A stretch of DNA of 64,000 nucleotides from Bacteroidota bacterium (GCA_016709725.1 JADJMG010000001.1:62001-126000); one strand, 5' to 3'; positions 44,732-54,671 are shown, numbered from the stretch's first letter. The notes: generated from the letters alone by a model not told the origin. Made by a program: numbers and translations.

Positions 44732-46503
44732 TCAACCTCCATAAATCTTCTGCAACAAACCCTTATTCGCCTCTAAAATAACTTTCCGCTTAAAACTCAA
44801 CTTCGGAGTCATCTCGCCTTTTTCAATGGACCACTCGCGGGGGAGAAGTTCGATGCATTTGATGCTTTCGTAGGCGGCTAAACTTTTGTTTACGTTTTCT
44901 ACTTCTTTCATGATGCGATTTTTTACTCTCGGGATGGTAATCAATTCTTCATGAGTCGGGGGAATGGGAATTTCTTTACGTTCGCACCACTCTTTCACAA
45001 AGGCAAAACTTGGGACAATAAAAGCCGCAGCAAATTTTTGATTTTCGCCAATCACCATCACTTGCTCTATAAAACGTGACTCCTTCAATTTATTTTCGAT
45101 GGCTTGTGGGACGATGTACTTTCCACCCGAAGTTTTGAAAATTTCCTTTTTTCGATCGGTGATTTTTAAATAAACTCCATCTACAATTTCACCAATGTCG
45201 CCGGTATGAAACCATCCTTCTTTGTCGATGACTTCATCCGTAAGGTCTTGGCGCTTGTAATAGCCTAACATGACATTGGGGCCCTTGGTTAATATTTCTC
45301 CATCTTCGGCTATGCGTATCGTTACACGTTCGATTGTTTTACCAACGGTACCGAATTTGAGTCCGCCAGGGTGCAAGGTGTTCACAGCAACGACAGGACT
45401 CGTCTCCGTTAATCCATATCCTTCCAAGATGGGAATTCCTGCTGCCCAAAAAATACGAGCTAAGCGCGGTTGCAAGGCGGCACCACCCGACACAGCTGCT
45501 TTCACTCTACCTCCGAGTGCTTCTTGCCATTTACTAAAAATTAATTTACGAGCGATCTTTAATTTGAAATCATAGATAGGGCCATTGGCTCCATTCGCTT
45601 CGTACTTTAATCCTAAATCCACCGCCCAGAAAAATAATTTTTTCTTGATTCCAGTCAAAGCCGTTCCTTTTGCAATAATTCGATCGTATACTTTTTCGAA
45701 AAGTCGAGGCACGCATCCAAACATTTCGGGTTCTACTTCCTTCAAATTTTCAGCAACCTTTTCAATACTCTCGGCATAATAAATTCCAACACCCAAGTAC
45801 ATGTACAAATAACTCAACACTCTTTCGTACACGTGATTTAAGGGAAGAAAACTTAAGGCCTTGCTGTATTGCGTTACGGGTGCTAATGTTTGAGCAGCGA
45901 TCAATTGCGAAATCATATTATCGTGTGATAACATTACGCCTTTTGGAAATCCTGTTGTTCCACTGGTGTAAAGTAGAGTGGCTAAATCAAATTGTCCGAT
46001 GGTATCACAAATGGATTTTACTTTTTCAGGATTTGGATGTTGCTTTCCTAAATTCGTAATTTCTGTCCAATGTTTTTCCCTGCGATTACATCAAAAGTAA
46101 AAACACCTTGAACGCTGGGTACATCCCCCAATACACCTTCCACTTTATCCAAAATATCTTTACTGGAAACGAACACGAATTTTACATCCGCATCATTCAA
46201 GATAAACTTCAAATCACTCTCGCTGATGGTAGGATAAATGGGAACATGAATGGCTCCCACCGACATCATTCCGAGATCTACATAATTCCATTCCGGACGA
46301 TTATTACTCAGCGTTGCGATTTTATCGCCCTTTTGTACGCCCATCTGCAACAACCCGTAGCTCATACTCTCCACAGAATCAAGGAAGGAGGCGGTGCTCA
46401 CCTTTACCCACTCTCCATTTACCTTAGCAGCAAGTGCATCCGGCTTTTGGGGATATAATTCACGATAGCGTTTTAATAAGTCGAAGATTCTAGTTACAGA
46501 CAT
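44732..46503 (-). CDS. Long-chain fatty acid--CoA ligase, AMP-binding (one frame break)
   Basis: Activates fatty acids to acyl-CoA via an acyl-adenylate. About 590 residues with one base restored (FadD15-like length). N-terminal part: KVNGEWVKVSTASFLDSVES, ATLSNNRPEWNYVDLGMMSV. The middle, in the shifted frame, holds the P-loop LLYTSGTTGFPKGVMLSHDN. The C-terminal part: LEGYGLTETSPVVAVN, GWFHTGDIGEI, LKITDRKKEIFKTSGGKYI. The break is in GGGAAAAAC near 46073-46081; a fourth G joins the frames through GEKHWTEITNLG. It lies divergently from the nitronate monooxygenase gene, with its own promoter box. Confidence 0.92.
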
Positions 46504-46528
46504 GGCAATAAATAATATAGCTTTAGGT

Positions 46529-46536
46529 CAAATATA
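46529..46536 (-). promoter_or_regulatory. -7 promoter box TATATTTG for the acyl-CoA ligase
   Basis: Exact TAnnTTTG match on the minus strand, 25 bases before the ATG at 46503. A TTTTG lies 24 bases farther upstream, slightly beyond the usual spacing. Confidence 0.45.
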
Positions 46537-46578
46537 CATCACAATTAATTTTCGAAAATACAAAATATATATTAGCCT

Positions 46579-47586
46579 ATGTCATTCCATACACCACTTA
46601 CTCAACTCTTTGGACTCCGTACTCCCATCATCATGGCGCCTATGTTTTTGGTTTCGAACGAAGAAATGATGAAAAGTGCGATGAAATTTGGTGCGATGGG
46701 AACTTTTCCAACCCTCAACTACAGAAAAAAAGGGGAGCTGGCCACCATTCTAAGTTCATTGAATCGCAATAAAACAGAAAATAATACGCCAGGTAACTAC
46801 GGAGTCAATTTGATTGTACAAAAAACAAATCCGCTTTACGCCGAACATTTAAAAATTTGTGTAGAGCACAAAGTTCCGTTTTACATTACGAGTTTAGGAA
46901 ATCCAAAAGAAGTAATTGATGCTGCACATAGCTATGGCGGAAAAGTATTTTGTGATGTCACCAATTTAGAACATGCGGCGAAATGTGCCTCCTTGCATTG
47001 CGATGGATTTATTGCCGTCACACAAGGAGCAGGCGGACATGCAGGTCCGTATCCAGCAAGCGTATTGATTCCGGCATTGCACAAAGCCTTTCCTAATATT
47101 CCGGTAGTGGCCGCAGGCGGAATTGCAAACGGTGCGGGGATTCTCTCCTGCTTGAGCTTAGGTGCAGCAGGTGCAAGTATCGGCACTCGATTCATTGCAT
47201 CCACCGAAGCAGCGGTGAGTGATGCTTACAAAAATGCCATTGTAGATTCGGGCATGGAAGACATTATGATGAGTGATCGTTTATCGGGTACACCTTGTGC
47301 AATCATCAGCACGCCGTATGCAAAAAAGATTGGTCCCAAGCAGAATTTATTTGAACGTTGGATGAGCAAGAATCCGAGAACAAAAAAATATTTCAAAATG
47401 CTCATTCAATACAAGGGGATGAACAAATTTGAAGATGCGATAAAGCCTGGAAATTATAATAATTTATGGGCTGCAGGTCAAAGTGTAGCCTTAGTGGATG
47501 ATATTATTTCTTGCGAAGCGATTCTGCTTCGATTGGAAAAAGAATTGGAAGATGCGATGAAAACCCTTCAACAAAACCATCAATAA
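46579..47586 (+). CDS. Nitronate monooxygenase (NPD/2-nitropropane dioxygenase family)
   Basis: FMN-dependent TIM-barrel enzyme of 335 residues that oxidises alkyl nitronates such as propionate-3-nitronate. Motifs: GLRTPIIMAPMFLVSNEEMM, PGNYGVNLIVQKTN, the active-site His region QGAGGHAGPYPAS, and the phosphate site AAGGIANGAGILSC, LGAAGASIGTRFIAS. Some family members act instead on enoyl-ACP (FabK-like); GGHAGP fits the NMO side. The DUF4442 gene starts one base after its stop. Confidence 0.88.
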   Translation: MSFHTPLTQLFGLRTPIIMAPMFLVSNEEMMKSAMKFGAMGTFPTLNYRKKGELATILSSLNRNKTENNTPGNYGVNLIVQKTNPLYAEHLKICVEHKVPFYITSLGNPKEVIDAAHSYGGKVFCDVTNLEHAAKCASLHCDGFIAVTQGAGGHAGPYPASVLIPALHKAFPNIPVVAAGGIANGAGILSCLSLGAAGASIGTRFIASTEAAVSDAYKNAIVDSGMEDIMMSDRLSGTPCAIISTPYAKKIGPKQNLFERWMSKNPRTKKYFKMLIQYKGMNKFEDAIKPGNYNNLWAAGQSVALVDDIISCEAILLRLEKELEDAMKTLQQNHQ

Positions 47587-47587
47587 A

Positions 47588-48091
47588 ATGACATTAAATT
47601 CCATCTTAGACAAAGCGAAAAATAGTTCCTTCTATTTATATCTGCTTAACATCGTTCTAAGAAGAATCATTCCCTACAACGCACCTCATCGTTTCAAAGT
47701 TGAAAAAGTAAACGAAGAAAGTTTAGAAGTTTCTATTCCGTTCATCAAGAAAAACAAAAACCATATCAATGGTATTCACGCTTGCGCTTTAGCGACGTTA
47801 TGCGAATACATTAGCGGATTAAGTTTAGCGAGAGCATTGCCTCCCGAAAACTATCGACTCATCTTACAAACCATCCATGTTGATTACCTTTACCAAGGGA
47901 AAACAAAACTGTTTGCTCGATTTGGAATAGATGAGCAAAAATTAAATGAGATAAAATCAGCGTTAAAAGAAAATGATGCTGTCGTCAAAGAATATTCAGT
48001 TTCTGTTTATGATATATCTGAAAATCATATTTGCACTGGAAAGATTACGTGGCAGGTTAAGGAGTGGGGGAAGGTGAGCGTGAAGGTTTAA
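47588..48091 (+). CDS. DUF4442 hotdog-fold protein (thioesterase-like)
   Basis: Protein of 167 residues of DUF4442, a hotdog-fold family related to acyl-CoA thioesterases. Seen: YNAPHRFKVEKVNEESLEVS, NHINGIHACALATLCEYISG (helix over the substrate site), LQTIHVDYLYQGKTKLFARF, TGKITWQVKEWGK. It is coupled to the nitronate monooxygenase gene and divergent from the acyl-CoA ligase, suggesting a fatty-acyl role. The substrate is unknown. Confidence 0.8.
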   Translation: MTLNSILDKAKNSSFYLYLLNIVLRRIIPYNAPHRFKVEKVNEESLEVSIPFIKKNKNHINGIHACALATLCEYISGLSLARALPPENYRLILQTIHVDYLYQGKTKLFARFGIDEQKLNEIKSALKENDAVVKEYSVSVYDISENHICTGKITWQVKEWGKVSVKV

Positions 48092-48276
48092 TTCAGAATT
48101 CAGAATTAAGAATTCAGAATTTTGTTGTGAGGCTTGGGATACGAATTCACGAAGACGCGAAATGCGAATGACACGAAATGCGAAAATAGGCCGCAAGGTT
48201 TCTCGATAAAAATACGCTAATACGAAGATTAGCTATCGGGACTTAATTCTGAATTCTGAATTCTGAATTCTGAATT
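48090..48276. repeat. GAATTC-rich inverted repeat after DUF4442
   Basis: The left arm at 48090-48122 is built of AGAATTC/AGAATTA words; the right arm at 48244-48276 is GAATTCT three times plus flanking words. The arms are reverse complements over about 25 bases. The core contains ACACGAAATGCGAA words. The layout matches the pdhA-pdhC element: same arm words, similar core size, different core sequence. Confidence 0.8.
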
Positions 48277-48279
48277 AAC

Positions 48280-49176
48280 TTAAATTTTCAATCCTAATTT
48301 TTCAGTGGTGGAGAAGACACCGCCGAGGACATTTAGGAACATGGAGGCGGCCATGGCTTTCGTTTTATTATTGCGGCTCATCATGATATCTACTTCGCCC
48401 ATAAAGTTCTTCCAATTGGAAGCATTTAGGCAATCGAGTGCGACGGATATGGTAGGCGTTAGTGAGTGTGCCGTGTGCCACCATCCGCAGGGGATAAACA
48501 TTGTTTCACCAGGTCCAACCACAAAGGAAATGGGAGTTGCCTTTGACCACAGTGGAAACTTATTTAAATCGGGTTGGCGTTGATTATCGATAAGCGACAC
48601 CCATGTATTATTGGGATCGGGATAAACATATTCGGTTTGCGAGGGTGGAACCACTGTAAATTCTTTGTCGCCGTAAAGCTGAGTAACAAACGCATGCAAA
48701 CACATATAGTCATAATGCATGTAGGGAAATTGTCCGCCCGGACTCCCTAAAAAAATCTCTAACGTATCGGCACCGCCAATAAATCCTTCAGGAAGAATTT
48801 TACTATGTGTTCTGTCGGGCAATGCATATTTAAAACGCGGAGACACATCCGGAATAAGCTCTGGATAATCTCTGTCAATTTGCAATTTACAAGGATAAGG
48901 AGCAGGATTTTCCTTCGTAGAAGTCATCATTAAATCGATAAAATCACCCAAACGAAACACCTTCCCTTGCACTTTCACTTCTCTATTGGCGTAGTTATCC
49001 TTAAAAAACTGAGGCGTAAATTTATCCTTTGCAGGCCAATCCTTGCAGGCATCCCCAATAACAACGGGATAATTTGCAAAAAGATGTTTCTCTGCAAATT
49101 CTTCGTAAGACATCCCATACTTTTTTTCAACGACGATGTCGCCGAGTTGAGCTAAAACAACTGATTTTGTAGCCAT
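48280..49176 (-). CDS. JmjC/cupin_8-type Fe(II)/2-oxoglutarate-like protein
   Basis: Cupin-like protein of 298 residues from the ATG at 49176; an earlier ATG at 49245 would lie upstream of the promoter box. It has YPVVIGDACKDWPAKDKF, FKDNYANREVKVQGKVFRLG, the metal-binding His-x-Asp in PYMHYDYMCLHAF, TQLYGDKEFTVVPPSQTEYV, and the distal His in FIPCGWWHTAHSLTPTISVA. The fold is that of protein hydroxylases with iron and 2-oxoglutarate. The target is not known; histone-type functions do not apply in bacteria. It ends within the GAATTC repeat region. Confidence 0.83.
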   Translation of the reverse strand: MATKSVVLAQLGDIVVEKKYGMSYEEFAEKHLFANYPVVIGDACKDWPAKDKFTPQFFKDNYANREVKVQGKVFRLGDFIDLMMTSTKENPAPYPCKLQIDRDYPELIPDVSPRFKYALPDRTHSKILPEGFIGGADTLEIFLGSPGGQFPYMHYDYMCLHAFVTQLYGDKEFTVVPPSQTEYVYPDPNNTWVSLIDNQRQPDLNKFPLWSKATPISFVVGPGETMFIPCGWWHTAHSLTPTISVALDCLNASNWKNFMGEVDIMMSRNNKTKAMAASMFLNVLGGVFSTTEKLGLKI

Positions 49177-49204
49177 AATATTAAAGCAGAATAAATTTGG
49201 AATA

Positions 49205-49212
49205 CAAATATA
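49205..49212 (-). promoter_or_regulatory. -7 promoter box TATATTTG for the cupin gene
   Basis: Exact TAnnTTTG match on the minus strand, 28 bases before the ATG at 49176. TTTTTG lies 24 bases farther upstream, the same unusual spacing as at 46529. Confidence 0.45.
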
Positions 49213-49257
49213 TAGGTAGATTCTTGAATAAAAGGACAAAAACAAGGTAAATATTAC

Positions 49258-49289
49258 TTGGAAAGGGGTGAATCTCTTGCTTAAATTTG
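49258..49289 (+). promoter_or_regulatory. Full promoter (TTG, 21-base spacer, TAAATTTG) for the secreted-protein operon
   Basis: TTG at 49258-49260 and TAAATTTG at 49282-49289, 21 bases apart. The ATG at 49306 is 16 bases beyond. Confidence 0.6.
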
Positions 49290-49305
49290 TGAAAATCTTT
49301 AAAAT

Positions 49306-49749
49306 ATGAAAAAGTATCTTCTACTGTCTCTCTTCGTACTCCTTTTACCCTTTCAACAGCTCCATGCGCAAGACACAAAAATAGCACCTACTACAGAGGA
49401 AGAATACGTGATGGGATCGGTGGGATACAAGATGTTTATGCAGATGAAAGTGGCTTTAAAAGACAATTACAAAGTAAAAGACATCAATGAGGTAGAATAT
49501 GGCGATCGCAAGGCGGTTTTTAAAGGACTACACCGACCTGGTGAAGAAAAACCCTGTGCCATCATCTTAATTTATACAAAACTGAGAGGTGCTCCTGAAT
49601 ACTATTGCATTCCTACCTTAGATGCTCCTGAAATTCTTTGGGACCGTTTTCGAGTTGGGTTAGTAGGCCAGACCGACAACCAGCAAGATCAACTTCAATT
49701 TTTTGGATTTGCCTTGGCAAAAGCGATGATGTATTTCAACGGTAAATGA
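49306..49749 (+). CDS. Hypothetical secreted protein (147 residues)
   Basis: Signal peptide (MKKYLLLSLFVLLLPFQQLHAQ), then a small mixed alpha/beta domain: TEEEYVMGSVGYKMFMQMKV, GDRKAVFKGLHRPGEEKPCA, IILIYTKLRGAPEYYCIPTL, QFFGFALAKAMMYFNGK. No named family recognised. Its stop overlaps the start of the next gene (ATGA), so translation is coupled and the two exported proteins probably work together. Confidence 0.65.
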   Translation: MKKYLLLSLFVLLLPFQQLHAQDTKIAPTTEEEYVMGSVGYKMFMQMKVALKDNYKVKDINEVEYGDRKAVFKGLHRPGEEKPCAIILIYTKLRGAPEYYCIPTLDAPEILWDRFRVGLVGQTDNQQDQLQFFGFALAKAMMYFNGK

Positions 49750-50360
49750 GGATAACTCTTTTACTCATTTCATTTTTCTTTGTTGATGGTATTAAAGCGC
49801 AATCGATCTGCTCGCAATTTTTTAAATTGAGTTGTGCTGAAAAAACATGGACATTAACCCATCTTTTCAAAGCAAAAAAAGCGTTTCGGATTACGACTGA
49901 AGCCAGAAAACAAACGAACTTTATCCGCCAAGAAAATCAATTAGACACTTTTCCGCATGGAGGCACCTTAGATGCTTTCCGCCATTCCTTTTGGATGGCA
50001 AGGTTGACCCAACACATAGGCGCAAGAGCAGCACGAAGCCTTGGCAAAGCACATGAACGCGGAAATTACAGGGCATTTAGAAAAGGTAAAACAGAAGATG
50101 GCGTATTGCAAGATGCGACGGCTGTAGAGATGGATTTGTATAATAACGAACAGGGAATCGCCATTGGAAAAGAAAACTCAAAGATATCCGTTGATAGTCT
50201 TCAAAGCAAAGTAATTTTAGCTATCAAAGCCGGACAATTAAAAACATTAAAGCGATCGGCTACCGGAGCATTGACGAATTGCGAAGGTGAGGTTGTTCCC
50301 TTACAAAATCGAAGTAAAAAAGACTGGAAACTACCTTATTGCCTAATTCCAAGTCGGTAA
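49746..50360 (+). CDS. Exported protein, DUF6973-like
   Basis: Protein of 204 residues with a short signal peptide (MRITLLLISFFFVDGIKAQ). The core reads GGTLDAFRHSFWMARLTQHI, GARAARSLGKAHERGNYRAF, AVEMDLYNNEQGIAIG. The D-A-x-R-H, ahE and MDLyNNxxG pattern recalls DUF6973, a family with conserved Asp/His/Asn residues of hydrolase appearance. A metal-dependent activity is a guess. Its ATG overlaps the stop of the previous gene; a thioredoxin-family gene follows after 95 bases. Confidence 0.6.
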   Translation: MRITLLLISFFFVDGIKAQSICSQFFKLSCAEKTWTLTHLFKAKKAFRITTEARKQTNFIRQENQLDTFPHGGTLDAFRHSFWMARLTQHIGARAARSLGKAHERGNYRAFRKGKTEDGVLQDATAVEMDLYNNEQGIAIGKENSKISVDSLQSKVILAIKAGQLKTLKRSATGALTNCEGEVVPLQNRSKKDWKLPYCLIPSR

Positions 50361-50455
50361 ATAAGTGATACATTCATATTCATTTCATAAAAAACACAGT
50401 CAATAATTGTAAATTCGTCCATCAGTCTAATAACAAGAATAATATTCACTACCCT

Positions 50456-51646
50456 ATGAAAAAAATTAGCTTACTCCTACTCTTCATTTCCATAAGCATT
50501 AGCGGCTATTCCCAATTACGAGACAGTATTCATTTCTTGCCCATCACCTTTGATGAAGCCATTGTAAAAGCAAAGGCCGACAAAAAGCCAATTTTTTTAC
50601 ACGCATATGCGTCTTGGTGTCATTACTGTTCGGAAATGACTGAAAAAGTTTATACGGATATTAATGTTGCCAATTTTTACAACAAGAATTTCATCAATAT
50701 AAAAATGGACATGGAGAAAGAAGGCAAGAATTTAAACAAAAAATTAAAAGTTCAAAATTTTCCTGCTCATATTTTCTTCGACTATCCTGCCACAACCATG
50801 ATGCATCGTGAAGCAGGGAAAAAAGATGTTCTTGACTTTATTACTTTGGGATATGATGCCTTAGACACCACCAAACAACTACGCACATTTGAAAGAAAAT
50901 ATTTTTCAAAGACTGCCACTGTTCCTGAAATCTACACCTACTTTAAAATGTTAGATCGTGCCGGGCTCGACAATCAAACGGGTGTTAATTCATATCTTTT
51001 GGGATTGAGTGACGAAGAATTATTAAAACAAGAGAATTGGAGAATCATGTACGACTTATTCAAAGATGTGGATATGCCAGCCTTTAACAGAGTTATTTTG
51101 AATAGAGACGCCTATCAACAAATATACACTGAGGATAGTATCGACAACAAAATTCTAGGAGTATATAATGGCGCCTTAATGACGAGAGTACAAAAACTTG
51201 ATACGTTAGGATACAACGACATGATTTCAAAATTGGGGAAATCTAAGTTAGTGATTGCTGACAAAATTATTGCCTATGCGCATTTGAATCGTGCTAAAAT
51301 GAAATCGGATTGGAAAAATTATCAAGAGTTAGCAGTTCCCTTTATTGAAAAATTTTGCCAAAACGACTATCGAAGATTGAATGAAGTAGCTTATAATTAT
51401 TACGAGCGAGTAATTGATCGCGAACAGTTAGTGAAAGCTGAAGCGTGGGCAAAAGCAGCCGTAAAAATGGGCGACAAGGTAAGACATAATTACACTTTAG
51501 CCTGTATACAATATAAACTTCAAAAGAAAGAAGACGCGATGATCGTTTGCAAACACACTATTTATTTAGCCAAGATGGCGGGTGTAGAAAGCAAAACGGC
51601 TGATTTGCTTTTAGAAAAGATTGAGGCTTTAAAAAGTACAGAATAA
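50456..51646 (+). CDS. Exported thioredoxin-family protein with C-terminal helical domain
   Basis: Protein of 396 residues: signal peptide (MKKISLLLLFISISISGYSQ), thioredoxin-like domain at about 25-140 with DEAIVKAKADKKPIFLHAYA and the redox site SWCHYCSEM, KMDMEKEGKNLNKKLKVQNF and cis-Pro FPAHIFF, then about 250 residues of helices that read like TPR-type repeats (KIIAYAHLNRAKMKSDWKNY, EAWAKAAVKMGDKVRHNYTL, IQYKLQKKEDAMIVCKHTIY). The family includes periplasmic disulfide reductases. It ends seven bases before the convergent antiporter gene. Probable partner: one of the two secreted proteins before it. Confidence 0.78.
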   Translation: MKKISLLLLFISISISGYSQLRDSIHFLPITFDEAIVKAKADKKPIFLHAYASWCHYCSEMTEKVYTDINVANFYNKNFINIKMDMEKEGKNLNKKLKVQNFPAHIFFDYPATTMMHREAGKKDVLDFITLGYDALDTTKQLRTFERKYFSKTATVPEIYTYFKMLDRAGLDNQTGVNSYLLGLSDEELLKQENWRIMYDLFKDVDMPAFNRVILNRDAYQQIYTEDSIDNKILGVYNGALMTRVQKLDTLGYNDMISKLGKSKLVIADKIIAYAHLNRAKMKSDWKNYQELAVPFIEKFCQNDYRRLNEVAYNYYERVIDREQLVKAEAWAKAAVKMGDKVRHNYTLACIQYKLQKKEDAMIVCKHTIYLAKMAGVESKTADLLLEKIEALKSTE

Positions 51647-51652
51647 TTCCTT

Positions 51653-52837
51653 TTATTCCTGTATATCTTCCTTTTGTTGTGGCTGAACAAAAGCACTGCT
51701 TATCATCACCAAGCTGGTGGATAAAACAATAAAAAAGAGGAGTCCCACATGCAACTGTGGTATTTTCATTTCTTCGGGTAATCCAATGTATAATAAGATA
51801 CTGATTAATCCTCGTGGAGAGTAAAAAAATTCGGGCAAGATGTGCTTGATGAATATCTTCAAATAAATCAAACGAAGAAAATAGATTGCAAGAACAGAAC
51901 TGACTGCGATGACCAACATTTTCTCGTCAGTTAGCAAGGACACATCAATAATGTAACCAAAAATTATAAAGAAGAAAGTTTTAATTAGAAACACTCCTTC
52001 GGCAGTAATACTTTGCATAAAGTCGAAATCCTTTTTAAACTTTTCAGTGTTAAAATTCTTTTGAATGAATTCGGTTTTAATAAGATTAATATTTCGAACC
52101 ATTAATCCAAAAATCAAGACTAAGATCAACGAGCTGAGATGAAATGCTTTTCCAACAGCATATAAAAGTATCATCACTGTTAATATCAAGATGAACTTTA
52201 TATGGTGATCAATGGACTTTAATAAATAGAGTAATAACACACAAAATGCAAGTGAAAGTAAACTTACTGTAATGAGCTCAACACCCAAATTGAAAAAAAC
52301 ACCCAATGAAATGGAGGAGTAAACCAAAGCATAATTATAAAATACAATTCCAAAAATATCAGAGAAAGAGCTTTCAAACGTAACAAAACTCTTGCTTTTT
52401 GTTCCCAAACTTGCGGCGGATGGAATCGCAATGGCGGAGCTAATCACACTATAAGGAATAGCATTGAGCAAACAACGATAATAAGTTTCTCCTGTGAAAT
52501 AGGCGAAAATTCCTGCAATACCCAATGCGGTAGCCAACAAACCTACAATCGACACGACTAAGGCATTCCGAATAATATGATTCTTATCGGTATGGTATTC
52601 TAATTCCAATCCACCTTCAAAAACAATTAAGATAAGTCCAATAGTGCCAAGCGTTGGAATAATAACCATGAAGTCAACAGAGACAAATCCAAACTGAATA
52701 GCTAAAAATTTTAACCCAATACCCAATCCAATCAACAATAAAACAGAAGGTATTTTAATCTTCTTCGAAATGATATCGAAAATATAGGACACGATGATCA
52801 GTGCACAGATGAAGATGAGGATGTTGTTTTGCGACAT
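51653..52837 (-). CDS. Cation:proton antiporter (CPA1/NhaP type)
   Basis: Inner-membrane antiporter of 394 residues with about 11-12 helices. Seen: VSYIFDIISKKIKIPSVLLLIGLGIG, GTIGLILIVFEGGLELEYHT (the GGLEL motif), AIPYSVISSAIAIPSAASLG, SFVTFESSFSDIFGIVFYNY, where the Glu/Asp pair stands for the ion site, and SPRGLISILLYIG near the end. It has no C-terminal TrkA-type domain. Ion (Na+ or K+) is not predictable. It is a single gene upstream of simple repeats. Confidence 0.82.
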   Translation of the reverse strand: MSQNNILIFICALIIVSYIFDIISKKIKIPSVLLLIGLGIGLKFLAIQFGFVSVDFMVIIPTLGTIGLILIVFEGGLELEYHTDKNHIIRNALVVSIVGLLATALGIAGIFAYFTGETYYRCLLNAIPYSVISSAIAIPSAASLGTKSKSFVTFESSFSDIFGIVFYNYALVYSSISLGVFFNLGVELITVSLLSLAFCVLLLYLLKSIDHHIKFILILTVMILLYAVGKAFHLSSLILVLIFGLMVRNINLIKTEFIQKNFNTEKFKKDFDFMQSITAEGVFLIKTFFFIIFGYIIDVSLLTDEKMLVIAVSSVLAIYFLRLIYLKIFIKHILPEFFYSPRGLISILLYIGLPEEMKIPQLHVGLLFFIVLSTSLVMISSAFVQPQQKEDIQE

Positions 52838-52848
52838 AAAAGGTTACG

Positions 52849-52925
52849 AATTACGAATCGATACGAATATACGAAATACGAATACACGAATGCGCTAATT
52901 CGCTAATTCGCTAATTCGCTAATTC
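52849..52925. repeat. (ACGAAT)n words and octamer (GCTAATTC) x4
   Basis: ACGAATTACGAATCGATACG-type words are followed by four exact copies of GCTAATTC at 52894-52925. The repeat lies upstream of the antiporter gene, downstream of nothing on the minus strand for 120 bases. Confidence 0.85.
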
Positions 52926-53045
52926 TTTATACAGATAGATTTGGTCATCTTAAAATTTTGATCAAATCAACTTAGAATTAATAATTACTTGATAAAAACA
53001 ATACATAATGTTTTCAAATAAAGAAAATGAGCAATCCATTTTGAA

Positions 53046-54669
53046 TCAAAAGACTCTTTCGCCGGCGATGTGAGTTTGGAGAACTTTTATTTTGAAGAGT
53101 TCTTTTTCATCGGCTTGCATGAGATCTTTTTCGAGGATCACGAAATCGGCGTCTTTTCCTTTCTCTAAACTTCCTCTATAACTCTCTTCAAATCCAGCAT
53201 ACGCGGCCCAGATGGTCATGGCTTTTAAGGCTTCTTCGCGAGTGAGGGCATTCTCTATTTGGAATCCATTCTCGGGAAATTATTTTGATCTTTTCTGGAC
53301 ACCGCAGCATAAAATCCAAAGAGTGGATTAATTGCTTCTACAGGGAAATCAGAACCTGCTGCAATCATTCCGCGTTCATTCAATAATTTTTTGTACGCAT
53401 AAGCTGTTTTTATTCGCTCCTCTCCTACTCTATCTTTTGCCCAATACATATCGCTGGTGGCATGCGTGGGTTGCACGGAAGGAATGATGGAATATTGTGA
53501 GAACAAACTAAAATCATTAGGCGATAAAACTTGTGCGTGTTCAATCCGCCAACGCAAATCATTTTTGCCTTTCAATACTTCTCCGTAAATTTTTAATAAG
53601 AGTCGATTGGCAGAATCACCAATACAATGTGTATTCAATTGAAAACCGATTTCCTTTGCTTGTTGAGCAGCATAAATGATTGAATCGACTGTCGACAATA
53701 AGAAACCCGTATGATCGGGCATGTCGGCATAAGGATGCAATAAACAAGCGCCTCTCGATCCGAGTGCACCATCGGCATACAATTTAAACGATTGTACATT
53801 TAAACGATCGGAATGATACTTTCCATTTTTCCGATAATACTCTAGATTATCTACCGTAAAACTAACCATCGCATTCATCCGCATTTTTAATTGATTTGCT
53901 TTTGGTAAACTATCAATTAATAAAATGGTGCTTATATCTAAGCCTGCATCGGTCACGTTGGTAAGTCCAACTCCAAAACAATTTTTCTGTGCAGCTAATA
54001 ACGCTTCAATTAAATCAGGCGTTCCTGGTGTGGGAATTTTTAACTTTACAAAATCAACGGCATTGTCGATGAGTAGTCCGGAGAGTTTGCCATTCTGCTT
54101 AATAAATTGTCCACCGATTACCGACGAATTTTCATTCACCTTACAAATGTCGAGCGCCTTTTGATTTACCAATGCTGCATGTCCATCAATTCGCAATAAA
54201 ATGACAGGTACATCGGGAAACAACGAATCCAACTTCGATTTATTCGGATACGATTTATCGGTCCAATCATTTTGATCCCATCCTCTCCCAAACACCCAAC
54301 CCATGAAGCGACGATCTTGGTATTTAGCCAACGTATCAATGATTGCATCAAAAGAAGTGGTTCCGATGAGCCATGTTTTTTTGAGATCGACACCATAGCC
54401 ATAAAAATGACAATGTGCATCATAAAATCCAGGATAAACAAACTGTCCCTTCAAATCTACTTTTCGGTAGCATCCATCTTCAACAAATCGGATGAAGAAC
54501 CAGTGGCTACTATTTTTCCATCTTTAATAGCAATAGCTTCAACAATTGAGAACGCACTATCAACCGTATAAATTTTTGCATTATAATAAATCGCATCTAC
54601 TTTTGGAGACGAACTACATCCCATCCAACCGAAACTGATTACACAAAAGAAATAAAATAATTTTTGCAT
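53046..54669 (-). CDS. Lipoprotein amidohydrolase, Amidohydrolase_3/YtcJ-like (two frame breaks)
   Basis: Metal-dependent hydrolase of about 541 residues with two bases restored, anchored by a lipobox (GWMGCSSS). Seen: IYYNAKIYTVDSAFSIVEAI, metal ligands in YPGFYDAHCHFYGYG, FGRGWDQNDW, LNTHCIGDSANRLLLKIYGE, RIEHAQVLSPNDFSLF, AGSDFPVEAINPLFGFYAAV, and the end MTIWAAYAGFEESYRGSLEKG with LFKIKVLQTHIAGERVF. The family hydrolyses amide or ester bonds of unknown substrates. Breaks lie near 54455 (GAAAAGTAG; one more G restores EKVDLKGQFV) and near 53270 in CCC (restores PENGFQIENALT). It ends with TGA at 53046. Confidence 0.87.
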
Positions 54670-54671
54670 TT

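Noticed and set aside
48280..49176. Histone demethylase function for the JmjC/cupin protein
   Set aside because: The fold matches, but bacteria lack such histones and the target cannot be read; only the metal-binding cupin call is supported.
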